A DNA stretch of 64,000 nucleotides from Adhaeribacter aerolatus (lineage in GTDB: Bacteria; Bacteroidota; Bacteroidia; Cytophagales; Hymenobacteraceae): assembly GCF_007991635.1 (NCBI RefSeq), contig NZ_BJYS01000018.1:82286-146285 (forward strand), in the 5' to 3' direction. The notes below the pieces were generated by a model that worked only from the letters and a program-made list of their open reading frames with translations, had not been told where the DNA came from and did no database searches. Below are positions 51,052-59,242 of the stretch, piece after piece (positions within the stretch are counted from its first letter, which is position 1; each line of letters opens with the position of its first letter). The translations under genes were made by a program, and so were the position numbers.

Positions 51052-52425
51052 TTACACCACATACGAAAGCCGCTGTTCCGGAATTTCTATATTATTATAA
51101 CCTAGTTCTTCCAGGTCGGTTTTCAGCCTTTCCATTACCCGTTTTTCGCCATGTACCAAAAATATTTTCTTTATATTTTCTTTTTCCTGGCAGTGCAGAA
51201 ACTTAGCAATATCGCTGTAATCGCCATGGGCACTGTATTCTTTCATTTGAATAATTTCGGCTTTTACTTCTACTTCATCGCCAAAAATATATACCTTCTC
51301 AGCCCCGTTCATCAGCTTGCCGCCCAGCGTAGAAGGTCCGCAATAACCGGTTATCAGCACGGCGCTGTTCGGGTCGGCTAAGTTGTTTTTCAGGTGGTTG
51401 CGGATGCGGCCGGCCTCCATCATCCCCGACGAAGAAATAATAACGCAAGGTTCTTCCAGGGAATTTAACTGTTTAGAATCCTCGGTTTCGGTAATATAAG
51501 TAAGCTGCGGAAAGCCAAACGGATCGGGGTCGGTTTTAATATATTCCAGCATGGTGTCGTTAAAATGCTCCGGGTTGTTCCGCATAATATCGGTCGCGTA
51601 AACCGATAAAGGGCTATCCACAAAAACCTTAATGTTGGGCAGACGGCCTTCTTCGGCAAGGTAGTTCAGCGAATAAATAAGTTCCTGGGTGCGGCCAATG
51701 CTAAATGCCGGAATTAATAATTTGCCGCCGCGCTCCACGCAAACTTCCTGCACAATTTGTTGAAGCCGTTCTTCGGTATTTTCGAGGTTGCTGTGCAGTT
51801 TATCGCCGTACGTCGATTCACATAAAATAATTTCGGCGGCCGGGCAAGGCTGGGGTGTTTTTAAAATGCGGTTCGCAAAGCGGCCGATATCGCCGCTAAA
51901 GCAAAGGGTACGTTCCTGGCCGTTGTCCTGGAGTTTCAGGTTGATGGCGGCGCTGCCCAATACATGGCCGGTATCGGTAAACAAGAGCTCTATGTCCTCG
52001 TCTATCGGGTAAGGTTGGTCGTAAGGTACCTTTTTAAAAAGCTGCAGGGCCGCTTCGGCATCTTCTTCGGTGTAAAGCGGTGCATCGGCTGTACTGTTGC
52101 CATTGTTATTTTCCTGTATGCGGGCGCTGTCGCGCAAAAGCAGTTCGCATAAATCCCGGGTAGGCGGAGTGCAAAATATTGGCCCGGTATAACCCAGCTT
52201 TACCAGTCTGGGAATAAGTCCGGAGTGGTCGATGTGGGCGTGCGATAAAATCAGGTAATTAATATTTTCGGGTTCAAAATCAAAGTCCCGGTTTTCGTCT
52301 TCGTTGTTCTCGCTTTTGCCTTGCAACAGGCCGCAGTCGAGCAAAATGCGTTTGCCATTTTCTAAAGTTACCAGGTGCTTGCTGCCCGTTACACTTTGGG
52401 CAGCTCCGTAAAAAGATATAGTCAT
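51052..52425 (-). CDS. MBL-fold beta-CASP RNA metallo-hydrolase
   Basis: The 457-aa protein has the metallo-beta-lactamase motif HAHIDHSG, the beta-CASP insertion (about 180-320; GKLLIPAFSIGRTQELIYSLNYL), SSSGMMEAGRI, and a C-terminal RMMBL/KH-like segment (YSAHGDYSDIAKFL and LVHGEKRVMERL). This is the bacterial Ysh1/CPSF73-like branch of RNA-processing enzymes rather than RNase J, whose hallmark extra domains are missing. It could process RNA 3' ends or act as an endoribonuclease. Complete; starts at 52425 ATG. Confidence 0.9.
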   Translation of the reverse strand: MTISFYGAAQSVTGSKHLVTLENGKRILLDCGLLQGKSENNEDENRDFDFEPENINYLILSHAHIDHSGLIPRLVKLGYTGPIFCTPPTRDLCELLLRDSARIQENNNGNSTADAPLYTEEDAEAALQLFKKVPYDQPYPIDEDIELLFTDTGHVLGSAAINLKLQDNGQERTLCFSGDIGRFANRILKTPQPCPAAEIILCESTYGDKLHSNLENTEERLQQIVQEVCVERGGKLLIPAFSIGRTQELIYSLNYLAEEGRLPNIKVFVDSPLSVYATDIMRNNPEHFNDTMLEYIKTDPDPFGFPQLTYITETEDSKQLNSLEEPCVIISSSGMMEAGRIRNHLKNNLADPNSAVLITGYCGPSTLGGKLMNGAEKVYIFGDEVEVKAEIIQMKEYSAHGDYSDIAKFLHCQEKENIKKIFLVHGEKRVMERLKTDLEELGYNNIEIPEQRLSYVV

Positions 52426-52659
52426 AAAAGGTGTTTAAACAAGTTGGCTTATCTACGGGCTGCGCAGGGCAGCGTTGCCATAAAATTTAAAGGCAACTAA
52501 CTTTTATTTATTTGTCCGGAATGAGCCGGATAACACCTAAACCCGGCCGGTTGCAGGAAATTTTATTAGTGGTTAAATAAAATATTCCTAAAAAATATAA
52601 GATATATTAAAATACTGTATATTGGTATAGCTATCTTCTTTTATACCGATGTGCCCAAA

Positions 52660-53463
52660 ATGGTTAAAAAAATATACCTGCTGATTTGTTTTTGGCTGCT
52701 GGTGCTGGGCACTTACGGCCAGGATATTATCACCCGTACCGATGGCGTGGAGATTAAGGCCCAGGAACTGGAAGTAAAACCCGGTCAGGTAAGCTTTAAG
52801 TTATTTCAAGTGCCCGATACCCTGGTTTACCAGATTAGTGTTCAGGATGTGCAAACCATAAAAATGGCGGATGGAAGTGTTAGAACTTTTAATTCGCCGG
52901 GCACCGCATCTGAAAAGAAAAACACGCCTTTTAATTACGAAACCCAATCGGGGCGTAATATGCTGTTGTTTTACCCCCTGGATTTAGTTTATGCCAATGC
53001 CACCCTGGCTTACGAGCGGATTGCCAGGTCCGGGAAAATGGGTTTCCGGGTACCAGTAAGTTTTGGTTTGAGTAAGGAATTTCAAAATAATTTTAATGAG
53101 TTTCGGCGAAATACCCGGTTGGGTGTTGGCCTGGAAATAAATTATTATCCGTTTGGACAGGGACGGCTGCAATATTATTTTGGCTCGGCATTGGGTTTCC
53201 GAACCTACCAGCTCCTTTATTATACATCCATAAATTCCCCTAACGGTCCCCAGCCACAGGAACATACCATGAAAGCCCAAATGTATTCTTTGGCTTTCCG
53301 GAACGGAGTTTATTACCAGGTAAGCCGGCATTTTATTTTATCGGCCGATGCTGGCTTAGGGTACCGGATTTTTCAGGAGCCGCAGCGGCCCGATGGTTAT
53401 TACCCGGAAAACCGGGATCAAATGTTTCTTCCCGTTAACTTCCACCTGGGATTCCGTTTTTAA
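52660..53463 (+). CDS. Exported protein of unknown function (outer-membrane-like)
   Basis: The ATG at 52660 gives 267 residues (a GTG 9 bp earlier is the only upstream alternative). Signal peptide: KKIYLLICFWLLVLGTYG. The N-terminal part has DIITRTDGVEIKAQELEVKPGQVSFKLFQVPD, a beta-rich segment with YQISVQDVQTIKMADG typical of Bacteroidota envelope proteins. The remainder resembles an eight- to ten-stranded barrel by alternating aromatic/polar strands (GFRVPVSFGLSKEF, RLGVGLEINYYPFGQGRL, YYFGSALGFRTYQLLYY, FRNGVYYQVSRHFILSADAGLGYRIF), ending in a terminal FRF. It starts the three-gene cassette with the lipoprotein and radical SAM genes. Confidence 0.7.
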   Translation: MVKKIYLLICFWLLVLGTYGQDIITRTDGVEIKAQELEVKPGQVSFKLFQVPDTLVYQISVQDVQTIKMADGSVRTFNSPGTASEKKNTPFNYETQSGRNMLLFYPLDLVYANATLAYERIARSGKMGFRVPVSFGLSKEFQNNFNEFRRNTRLGVGLEINYYPFGQGRLQYYFGSALGFRTYQLLYYTSINSPNGPQPQEHTMKAQMYSLAFRNGVYYQVSRHFILSADAGLGYRIFQEPQRPDGYYPENRDQMFLPVNFHLGFRF

Positions 53464-53474
53464 TTATTTAGTAT

Positions 53475-55163
53475 ATGAGAAAAACAGCCGGCCAATATTT
53501 ACTGGGTTTGCGGCCTTACCGGAATATTTTTTTGCAGCGCTACCTGGCTGTTCTATTATTAATTTCTTTTCTGCCTTTGGCGGTAGGTTGTAATTATTAC
53601 CGGCTAAAAGAAAACCAGACCAACAGCAACGATAAACTGACGCAACTGCCCAACCACAAACGTTTTATTCTGCACCAGGGCGAAAATAGCTGGGAACTTA
53701 AAAATATCTCCTTAGGGGAAAAAAACATGACCGGGGATTTACAGGCAGTGCCCGCCGACCTGTTGCATTTTGTGGACGATAAGGCAGGATCGCCGCACCG
53801 GTATTTAAAAGAAGAAAAAGGAACCGCGCTGAATATAGTGCACCTCTACGTGTATGAATTTGCACAGGAAAATAACAAGCGGGCCATTATTCCGCTAACC
53901 GCCATAAAACGCCTCGAAATAACCGAGAAAGATACCGGTGCCACGGTGGCCACCCATGTACTAACCGGTATCGGCATTTTGGGCGCCGCTTTTGCCTTGT
54001 TGGTGATTATTGTTTTGCTGTTTAAAAGTTCCTGCCCGTTTGTGTATGTATACAACGGTAAAAGTTACGAATTTATGGGCGAAGCTTACGGCGGGGCAAT
54101 TTTTTCGCCGCTGGAACGCGACGACTATATGCCATTGCGCAATTGGCAGGCCAGCTCGGGTAAAGTGCAGATAAAACTGGCAAATGAATTAAAAGAGCGG
54201 CAATATACCAACCTGGCGGAGTTACAGGTTGTACAACACCCGGCTGGTGTGCCGGTACTGCTGGACCAACAGGGCCGGCCGCATACCCTGCAGCAAGTAA
54301 ACGCGCCCATAAAAGCCATCGCCTCCGATGGGGTTGATTATACCGGATCTTTGGCCAGCCAGGATAGCAGCGCCTGGGTTTTTAATAGTACAAAACAGAA
54401 TATTAACCAGGTAAACCTGCAATTCCGCCGGCCCGCTAATAGCCAAACCGGTAAGTTGGTGTTGCACGCCCAAAATTCGCTATGGCTCGATTATTTGTTC
54501 GGAGAATTTACGAAGCAGTTTGGCAGTATTTATAACCGCTGGGCCGAAAGCCAGAAAGGGGTACCCGCCGCCGAATTAAATCAGTGGCAGCAAGACCAGG
54601 GTATTCCCTTACTGGTAGAAATACAAACCACCCGGGGCTGGCAGGTGGTAGAATGGATACCTCCCGTTGGCCCGTTGGCCGCCCGCGATTTGGTGGTGCC
54701 TCTCAACCTGGCTCAGGTAAAAGGCGAAGTGGTAAATGTGCGGTTGTCCTGTGGCTTTATGTTCTGGGAAGTAGATCGGGCCGGGCTGGATTTTACTCCG
54801 GATTTGCCGGTCCAAGTAGAGAATAGCAAGGCCCAGAGCGCCTTCGAAAAATCCGGGCTAAACAGCAGCCACTTAATTGCCGCCACCGACGAAAAATACC
54901 TGGAACAGTTCCGGGTAGGAGATGCCATAACGCTCACTTTTCTTTTACCAGATAAAAAACCGGAACAGGAGCAAACTTTATTTTTTCACACGCGGGGCTA
55001 TTACGAACATATCCGCGAATATAAAGGACTGCCTAACCTGGTAAAGTTGCGGGAATTCGAAAAGCCAGGCCGCTTTATGCAGTTCTCGCGCGAGCGGTAT
55101 GAACAACTGGCCCGCGAAAATAATTATTATAACCTGATCACCGCCCATGCTTCCGCCCGCTAA
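53475..55163 (+). CDS. Lipoprotein with a membrane helix and a Cys-containing beta-rich domain, unknown function
   Basis: The 562-aa protein has a hydrophobic N-terminus with a lipobox (LPLAVGC, Cys39 from the ATG, or Cys20 if translation begins at the TTG at residue 20). Residues 40-150 are soluble. A strong helix at about 162-182 (GIGILGAAFALLVIIVLLF) precedes SCPFVYVYNGKSYEFMGEAYGGAIFSPLERDDYMPL, an exposed motif with a lone Cys. The remaining 350 residues are beta-rich and close with FMFWEVDRAGLD and YEQLARENNYYN. No family recognised. It ends inside the radical SAM gene's start (17-bp overlap), so the two are translationally coupled. Confidence 0.78.
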   Translation: MRKTAGQYLLGLRPYRNIFLQRYLAVLLLISFLPLAVGCNYYRLKENQTNSNDKLTQLPNHKRFILHQGENSWELKNISLGEKNMTGDLQAVPADLLHFVDDKAGSPHRYLKEEKGTALNIVHLYVYEFAQENNKRAIIPLTAIKRLEITEKDTGATVATHVLTGIGILGAAFALLVIIVLLFKSSCPFVYVYNGKSYEFMGEAYGGAIFSPLERDDYMPLRNWQASSGKVQIKLANELKERQYTNLAELQVVQHPAGVPVLLDQQGRPHTLQQVNAPIKAIASDGVDYTGSLASQDSSAWVFNSTKQNINQVNLQFRRPANSQTGKLVLHAQNSLWLDYLFGEFTKQFGSIYNRWAESQKGVPAAELNQWQQDQGIPLLVEIQTTRGWQVVEWIPPVGPLAARDLVVPLNLAQVKGEVVNVRLSCGFMFWEVDRAGLDFTPDLPVQVENSKAQSAFEKSGLNSSHLIAATDEKYLEQFRVGDAITLTFLLPDKKPEQEQTLFFHTRGYYEHIREYKGLPNLVKLREFEKPGRFMQFSRERYEQLARENNYYNLITAHASAR

Positions 55164-56388
55164 CAACTTAATACCCGAGCTAAATATTTTACCAGATTCG
55201 GTGGCGGCTACTCCAAGGTCAACTGCTAAACCAGAAGTAAATATTAAACCTATTATGTTAAATAGGTGGCAGAGCTTTTGGGTTATGCGCCGCATCCGCT
55301 GGCATTTATTTCGGTTGGTTCTGGGCAAAGTCCGGAATCCGCTCAAAACTATTTGGGCTTTGCGCCGGCTAATTCAAATCCGGCGGGAATATTTAGGTGA
55401 TTTTGCTTTTAAAAAAGTAGCCAAAGTAGATAACCGGTACTTCTTTGAGTACAATACGCCCGGCTGGCCCTCCCAAGCTTTCGACGATTACCACCTGGCG
55501 GAGCTGAACCGGATAGTGCCGTTCCAGCACAAGCCTTATGTTTTTAAAAACGTAATTGTGGCTATTACCAAAAAGTGTGCGCTACGCTGCGAGCATTGTT
55601 TTGAGTGGGATGTTCTTAACCAGAAAGAAAAATTAACTCTGGCCGATCTGCAAACCATAGTGCGGCAGTTTCAGGAGCAGGGGGTTGGGCAACTGCAGTT
55701 TTCCGGCGGCGAACCTTTGCTCCGGATGCCGGCGCTGTTAACTTTGCTAAAGACGGCTCAGCCCGGCACCGACTTTTGGGTACTAACTTCCGGCCATTTA
55801 CTAACGTTAGAAACCGCCCAGGCTTTAAAGCAGGCCGGCCTAACCGGCGTAACCATCAGCCTCGACCATATAGAACCTCATTTACATAACCAGTTCCGGG
55901 GTTTTGCCGAGGCTTATAACTGGGTAGAAAAAGCAGCCTTCAATGCCAATCAAGCTGGGTTGGTAGTTGGTTTTTCGTTGTGCGCCACCAAAGAATTTGT
56001 AACTACCGACAATTTATTAGCCTACGCCAGTTTAGTTTCCCGATTGGGCGGCGCATTTATTCAGTTACTCGAACCCAAAGCAGTAGGCCATTACGCCGGG
56101 CAGGCAGTAGGTTTATCAGCCGCGCAACGGAAAATGTTAGAAGCGTTTTATACCAATCTGAATTATAATCCGGCCTACCACCACTTGCCATTAGTGGTTT
56201 ACTACGATTACCAGCGCCGCCGGGCCGGTTGTGCCGGGGCCGCCGACCGCCACGTATACGTCGACACCGATGGGCAACTGCACGCCTGCCCGTTTTGCCA
56301 GAAACCTGCCGGCAATATGCTGGAAAAAAATATAGCTGGTTCTTTGGAAAGTCTCCGGCAAGCGGGGTGCCCGGTTTTAAACACTTAA
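55147..56388 (+). CDS. Radical SAM protein with Cys-rich C-terminal (SPASM-like) tail
   Basis: The 413-aa protein has an N-terminal domain of about 100 residues not typical of other radical SAM enzymes, then the core: TKKCALRCEHCFEWDV with Cys144, 148 and 151 (CX3CX2C), SGGEPLLRMPAL, and VTISLDHIEPHLHNQF. Near the C-terminus GCAGAADRHVYVDTDGQLHACPFCQ has a Cys, then CxxC 18 residues later, a twitch/SPASM-like auxiliary-cluster arrangement. Start ATG at 55147 overlaps the lipoprotein stop; ATG at 55255 is an alternative. Coupling to an exported lipoprotein suggests that it modifies a peptide or another envelope component. Confidence 0.85.
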   Translation: MLPPANNLIPELNILPDSVAATPRSTAKPEVNIKPIMLNRWQSFWVMRRIRWHLFRLVLGKVRNPLKTIWALRRLIQIRREYLGDFAFKKVAKVDNRYFFEYNTPGWPSQAFDDYHLAELNRIVPFQHKPYVFKNVIVAITKKCALRCEHCFEWDVLNQKEKLTLADLQTIVRQFQEQGVGQLQFSGGEPLLRMPALLTLLKTAQPGTDFWVLTSGHLLTLETAQALKQAGLTGVTISLDHIEPHLHNQFRGFAEAYNWVEKAAFNANQAGLVVGFSLCATKEFVTTDNLLAYASLVSRLGGAFIQLLEPKAVGHYAGQAVGLSAAQRKMLEAFYTNLNYNPAYHHLPLVVYYDYQRRRAGCAGAADRHVYVDTDGQLHACPFCQKPAGNMLEKNIAGSLESLRQAGCPVLNT

Positions 56389-56812
56389 CAGCCGACACCT
56401 ACCTGTCCTAATTTTAAGTTATCCGGCTACTTAAAGCAGCTGTTTTCTTTTATATACTAATTTTTAGGATATTATCATATAATTTTACCGCTGAAAAAAA
56501 GCAACCGGTGTCAGCATATTAGTTCTTTTTGCACTGTAAGATAGATTAGGTTTAAGCAGTAGTTTAGCCTAAGAGGTGTTTGGCACAGCTATAAGCTTCT
56601 TCTGGGTTAAGGTTCTATGAATTAGTACCGCGCAAATAATCTAATTTTCTGTTCGCCAAAAAGTAAGCATAAGGCCTAAAGGTGTCTGAACAAACCGGTT
56701 TTGCTTTGGCTTTTTAGCTTGTTTTTTATAATTCCGGAATTCGGCTAGCGTTAAGGTATAGGTTATCATCTTTAATTTAGCAAAAGCTTAGTTCGCATTT
56801 AAAAGAAGATTA
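56389..56812. other. Spacer, 424 bp
   Basis: AT-rich intergenic DNA between the radical SAM operon and the PAS kinase gene. No gene, hairpin or repeat of note; it should contain the kinase promoter. Confidence 0.45.
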
Positions 56813-58321
56813 ATGTTAAGCATAAATGTAATTAGTGCTGCTTTTGCCCATTCTGCTACGCCGCATCTAATCTTATCTGCGAGTACCCCTTACCCAATAA
56901 TTGCTGCCAATACGGCGACTGGTAACTGGTGTAATGCGAAGTCGGAAGAATTATTACACCAAAGTGTATCGGCCGGCTTCTGCAAAATCACCGAACTTAC
57001 CGGCCTGGCTGAAGCAAAATTATTACAGTTATTTGACCAGGTAATAAGCACCCAGTCGGCAATCGTCCTAAAAGCAGAACCGCCCCTTTTACCTGAAAAT
57101 AACAAGCCCAGCAATCCGGAAAACTGTTTTTTAGAAATATACCCGATAGTAGAGAATAACCAGGTGGTTTACCTGGTGCTTAAGTTGTTGGGGTGGGCCG
57201 GTAAGCCAGAAAGTGCCAGTATCGCTCCACCCGGAACCCAGCAATTATTACCTCTAATATTTGATAGTTTAGCCAATGTTATTTTTGTGCTGGAGGTAGA
57301 AGCGCCCGATTTGTATAAGTTTTCGTTTGCGAACCGGGCTTTCGAGGTAACCACCGGTTTGCCCGTAAATAAGGTCATTGGCAGTTATGTTCAGGAAATT
57401 ATACCGGAGCCCTCTTTAAGCCTGGTGTTAGAAAAATACCGGGAAGCCATTCTGGAGCGGAAGCAGGTGAGCTGGCAGGAAGTATCGGATTACCCGGCCG
57501 GCCAGAAAACCGGGGAAGTACTCGTAGAACCGGTTTTTGATGCACAGGGCAACTGCTTGCGGTTAGTGGGAATGGTACACGACATTACCGAACGAAAAGA
57601 AGCGGAAATGAAGCAGGAACGCTTAACCCAGGATTTGTACCGGCATAACCGTGACTTACAGCAGTTTACCTATATTGTATCGCATAACCTGCGCGCACCT
57701 TTAGCCAATGCCCTCGGTCTGGTTAAACATTTGCCTGCGATAGATACCAATACGGCCCTTTATCAGCAATACCTTACGCATCTGAAAACCAGTATTCAAA
57801 AGCTGGATACCATTCTAAAAGATGTAACCCTCATTTTATCTATCCGGGATCGGCAACACTTGGGTTGCACGGAAGAAATTGCGTTGGCGGAGGTGTGCCA
57901 CCAGGCCGGGCAGGATCTGGCTCCGGCACTTGCCGCTTGTGACGGCCACCTGAATATTACTATTGATCCTGATTTCACAGTAAAAGGCATTCGGGCTTAT
58001 TGGTACAGCATTTTTCAAAATTTAATTAGTAATGCCATCAAGTACCGTTTTGCTGACCGCCTGCTCCAGATAACTGTTACCGCTTCTGTTGAAACAGCAG
58101 AGAAAAAGGTAATTTTGTTTTCTGATAATGGCTCTGGATTTGACCTGAAAAAAAATAAAAACGAAGTATTTAAACTATACAAACGTTTTCATGATACCGA
58201 TAATATAGAAGGGCGGGGTATTGGTTTATTCTTAGTTAAAACCCACGTTGAAGCCATGGGTGGCCAGATTGGTGTAAAAAGCGAGCTTAATGTTGGAACA
58301 ACGTTTACTATTTATTTTTAA
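56813..58321 (+). CDS. PAS-domain hybrid-type sensor histidine kinase (no membrane segment)
   Basis: The 502-aa kinase has an N-terminal PAS-like region (1-130), a PAS/PAC domain (about 145-265, FANRAFEVTTGLPVNKVIGSYVQEIIP, LRLVGMVHDITERKEAE), a HisKA domain with His291 in VSHNLRAPLANALGLVKHLP, and an HATPase_c domain (NLISNAIKYR, SDNGSGFDLKKN, GRGIGLFLVKTHVEAMGGQIGVKSEL). No transmembrane helix is visible, so it is a soluble sensor. It precedes a stand-alone receiver gene by 11 bp, its likely phosphorylation partner. Confidence 0.93.
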   Translation: MLSINVISAAFAHSATPHLILSASTPYPIIAANTATGNWCNAKSEELLHQSVSAGFCKITELTGLAEAKLLQLFDQVISTQSAIVLKAEPPLLPENNKPSNPENCFLEIYPIVENNQVVYLVLKLLGWAGKPESASIAPPGTQQLLPLIFDSLANVIFVLEVEAPDLYKFSFANRAFEVTTGLPVNKVIGSYVQEIIPEPSLSLVLEKYREAILERKQVSWQEVSDYPAGQKTGEVLVEPVFDAQGNCLRLVGMVHDITERKEAEMKQERLTQDLYRHNRDLQQFTYIVSHNLRAPLANALGLVKHLPAIDTNTALYQQYLTHLKTSIQKLDTILKDVTLILSIRDRQHLGCTEEIALAEVCHQAGQDLAPALAACDGHLNITIDPDFTVKGIRAYWYSIFQNLISNAIKYRFADRLLQITVTASVETAEKKVILFSDNGSGFDLKKNKNEVFKLYKRFHDTDNIEGRGIGLFLVKTHVEAMGGQIGVKSELNVGTTFTIYF

Positions 58322-58332
58322 ACCCGCCCTTC

Positions 58333-58716
58333 ATGAAGATATTTATTATTGATGACGATGAAATAAGTATTTTTTTTACCGAAAGATCTTTACAAATGGG
58401 TGGGTTTGAAGCGCAGATTCAAACCTTTTTATCGGCCCAAGAGGCATTAAACAAGCTGCGCAATACCCATTTGAAAGATTTACCGGATATTATTTTTTTA
58501 GACCTGAACATGCCCCACGTAAATGGTTGGGAGTTTCTGGAGTCCTTTAAGCAATTATCCCAGGAAAAGGCACTGGAAAAATGTTTAATCTATATTTTAA
58601 CCTCCTCGCTGGACATATCTGATATTGACAAAGCATATGGGAATCAGTTAGTAAAAGGCTATATTCATAAACCTATAAGCCTGGAAGATATTCAGGCGAT
58701 TATTCATTTGAACTAA
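58333..58716 (+). CDS. Single-domain response regulator (CheY-like, Rcp1-type)
   Basis: The 127-aa receiver has the acidic residues Asp7, Asp8 and Asp9, phospho-acceptor Asp57 in IIFLDLNMPHVNGWEF, a Thr/Ser in ILTSSLDISDI, and the conserved Lys in GYIHKPISLEDI. No output domain. The LDLNMPxxNGWEFL pattern fits the Rcp1 branch, which usually pairs with PAS/phytochrome-like kinases. The gene starts 11 bp after the PAS kinase stop, so the two form an operon. Confidence 0.93.
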   Translation: MKIFIIDDDEISIFFTERSLQMGGFEAQIQTFLSAQEALNKLRNTHLKDLPDIIFLDLNMPHVNGWEFLESFKQLSQEKALEKCLIYILTSSLDISDIDKAYGNQLVKGYIHKPISLEDIQAIIHLN

Positions 58717-59242
58717 ATTCCTTTTAGTTGTAGAGGCCCAAATTATTAATTCAAACGCCCATCAGGTTACTCTGTATTTGCCACCAGGGTGTAGGATTGA
58801 ATGGGGCAGAAAAATTAAGCGAATAATTCCGGGAATTTATCAGGTTCTCGGCGCGGGCATATTGCTTGTTGGTGGCAGGGTCGAGGTGGACTTGCCACCC
58901 TACAATGGGAGTTTTCTCGTAACTGTAACCCGGGTTCAGCAAAAAGCGAACTATTAAACTTTCACAAGTATATTATGGGAAAACTTTGTTAAAATTTAAA
59001 TAATATAGATTGTTAAATCTTAGATCGGATTAAATCTGTTTTACACAGCACAAAAATGGTGTATTCGGATGGTTTAGGTTAAATAATTGTTACTACTATC
59101 ATAATAGGTATCGATAATATTTAAATTACTATAATGATTAACTCTTGAATTAAGAGACTTCAAATACATTTAAATTATTATTTGGAATAATTCTAAACAA
59201 GCATTAACATTGCTGCAATTTAGAACTAGTCCAAATAATATT
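58717..59242. other. Spacer with beta-barrel gene relic
   Basis: Besides the minus-strand pseudogene fragment at 58751-58942 there is only AT-rich DNA, about 280 bp, which must contain the TonB-receptor promoter. Confidence 0.45.
58751..58942 (-). pseudogene. C-terminal fragment of a TonB-receptor-type outer-membrane beta-barrel protein
   Basis: The 63-codon minus-strand frame reads NPGYSYEKTPIVGWQVHLDPATNKQYARAENLINSRNYSLNFSAPFNPTPWWQIQSN, with upstream in-frame residues continuing IVRFL before a break. The DPATNKQYARAENL and FSAPFNPTPWW strands resemble the OMP_b-brl_3 (outer membrane beta-barrel) barrel family of Bacteroidota. It lacks the N-terminal signal, CarboxypepD_reg and plug regions and ends at a stop just before the barrel terminus. 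A relic of a deleted gene. Confidence 0.6.
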
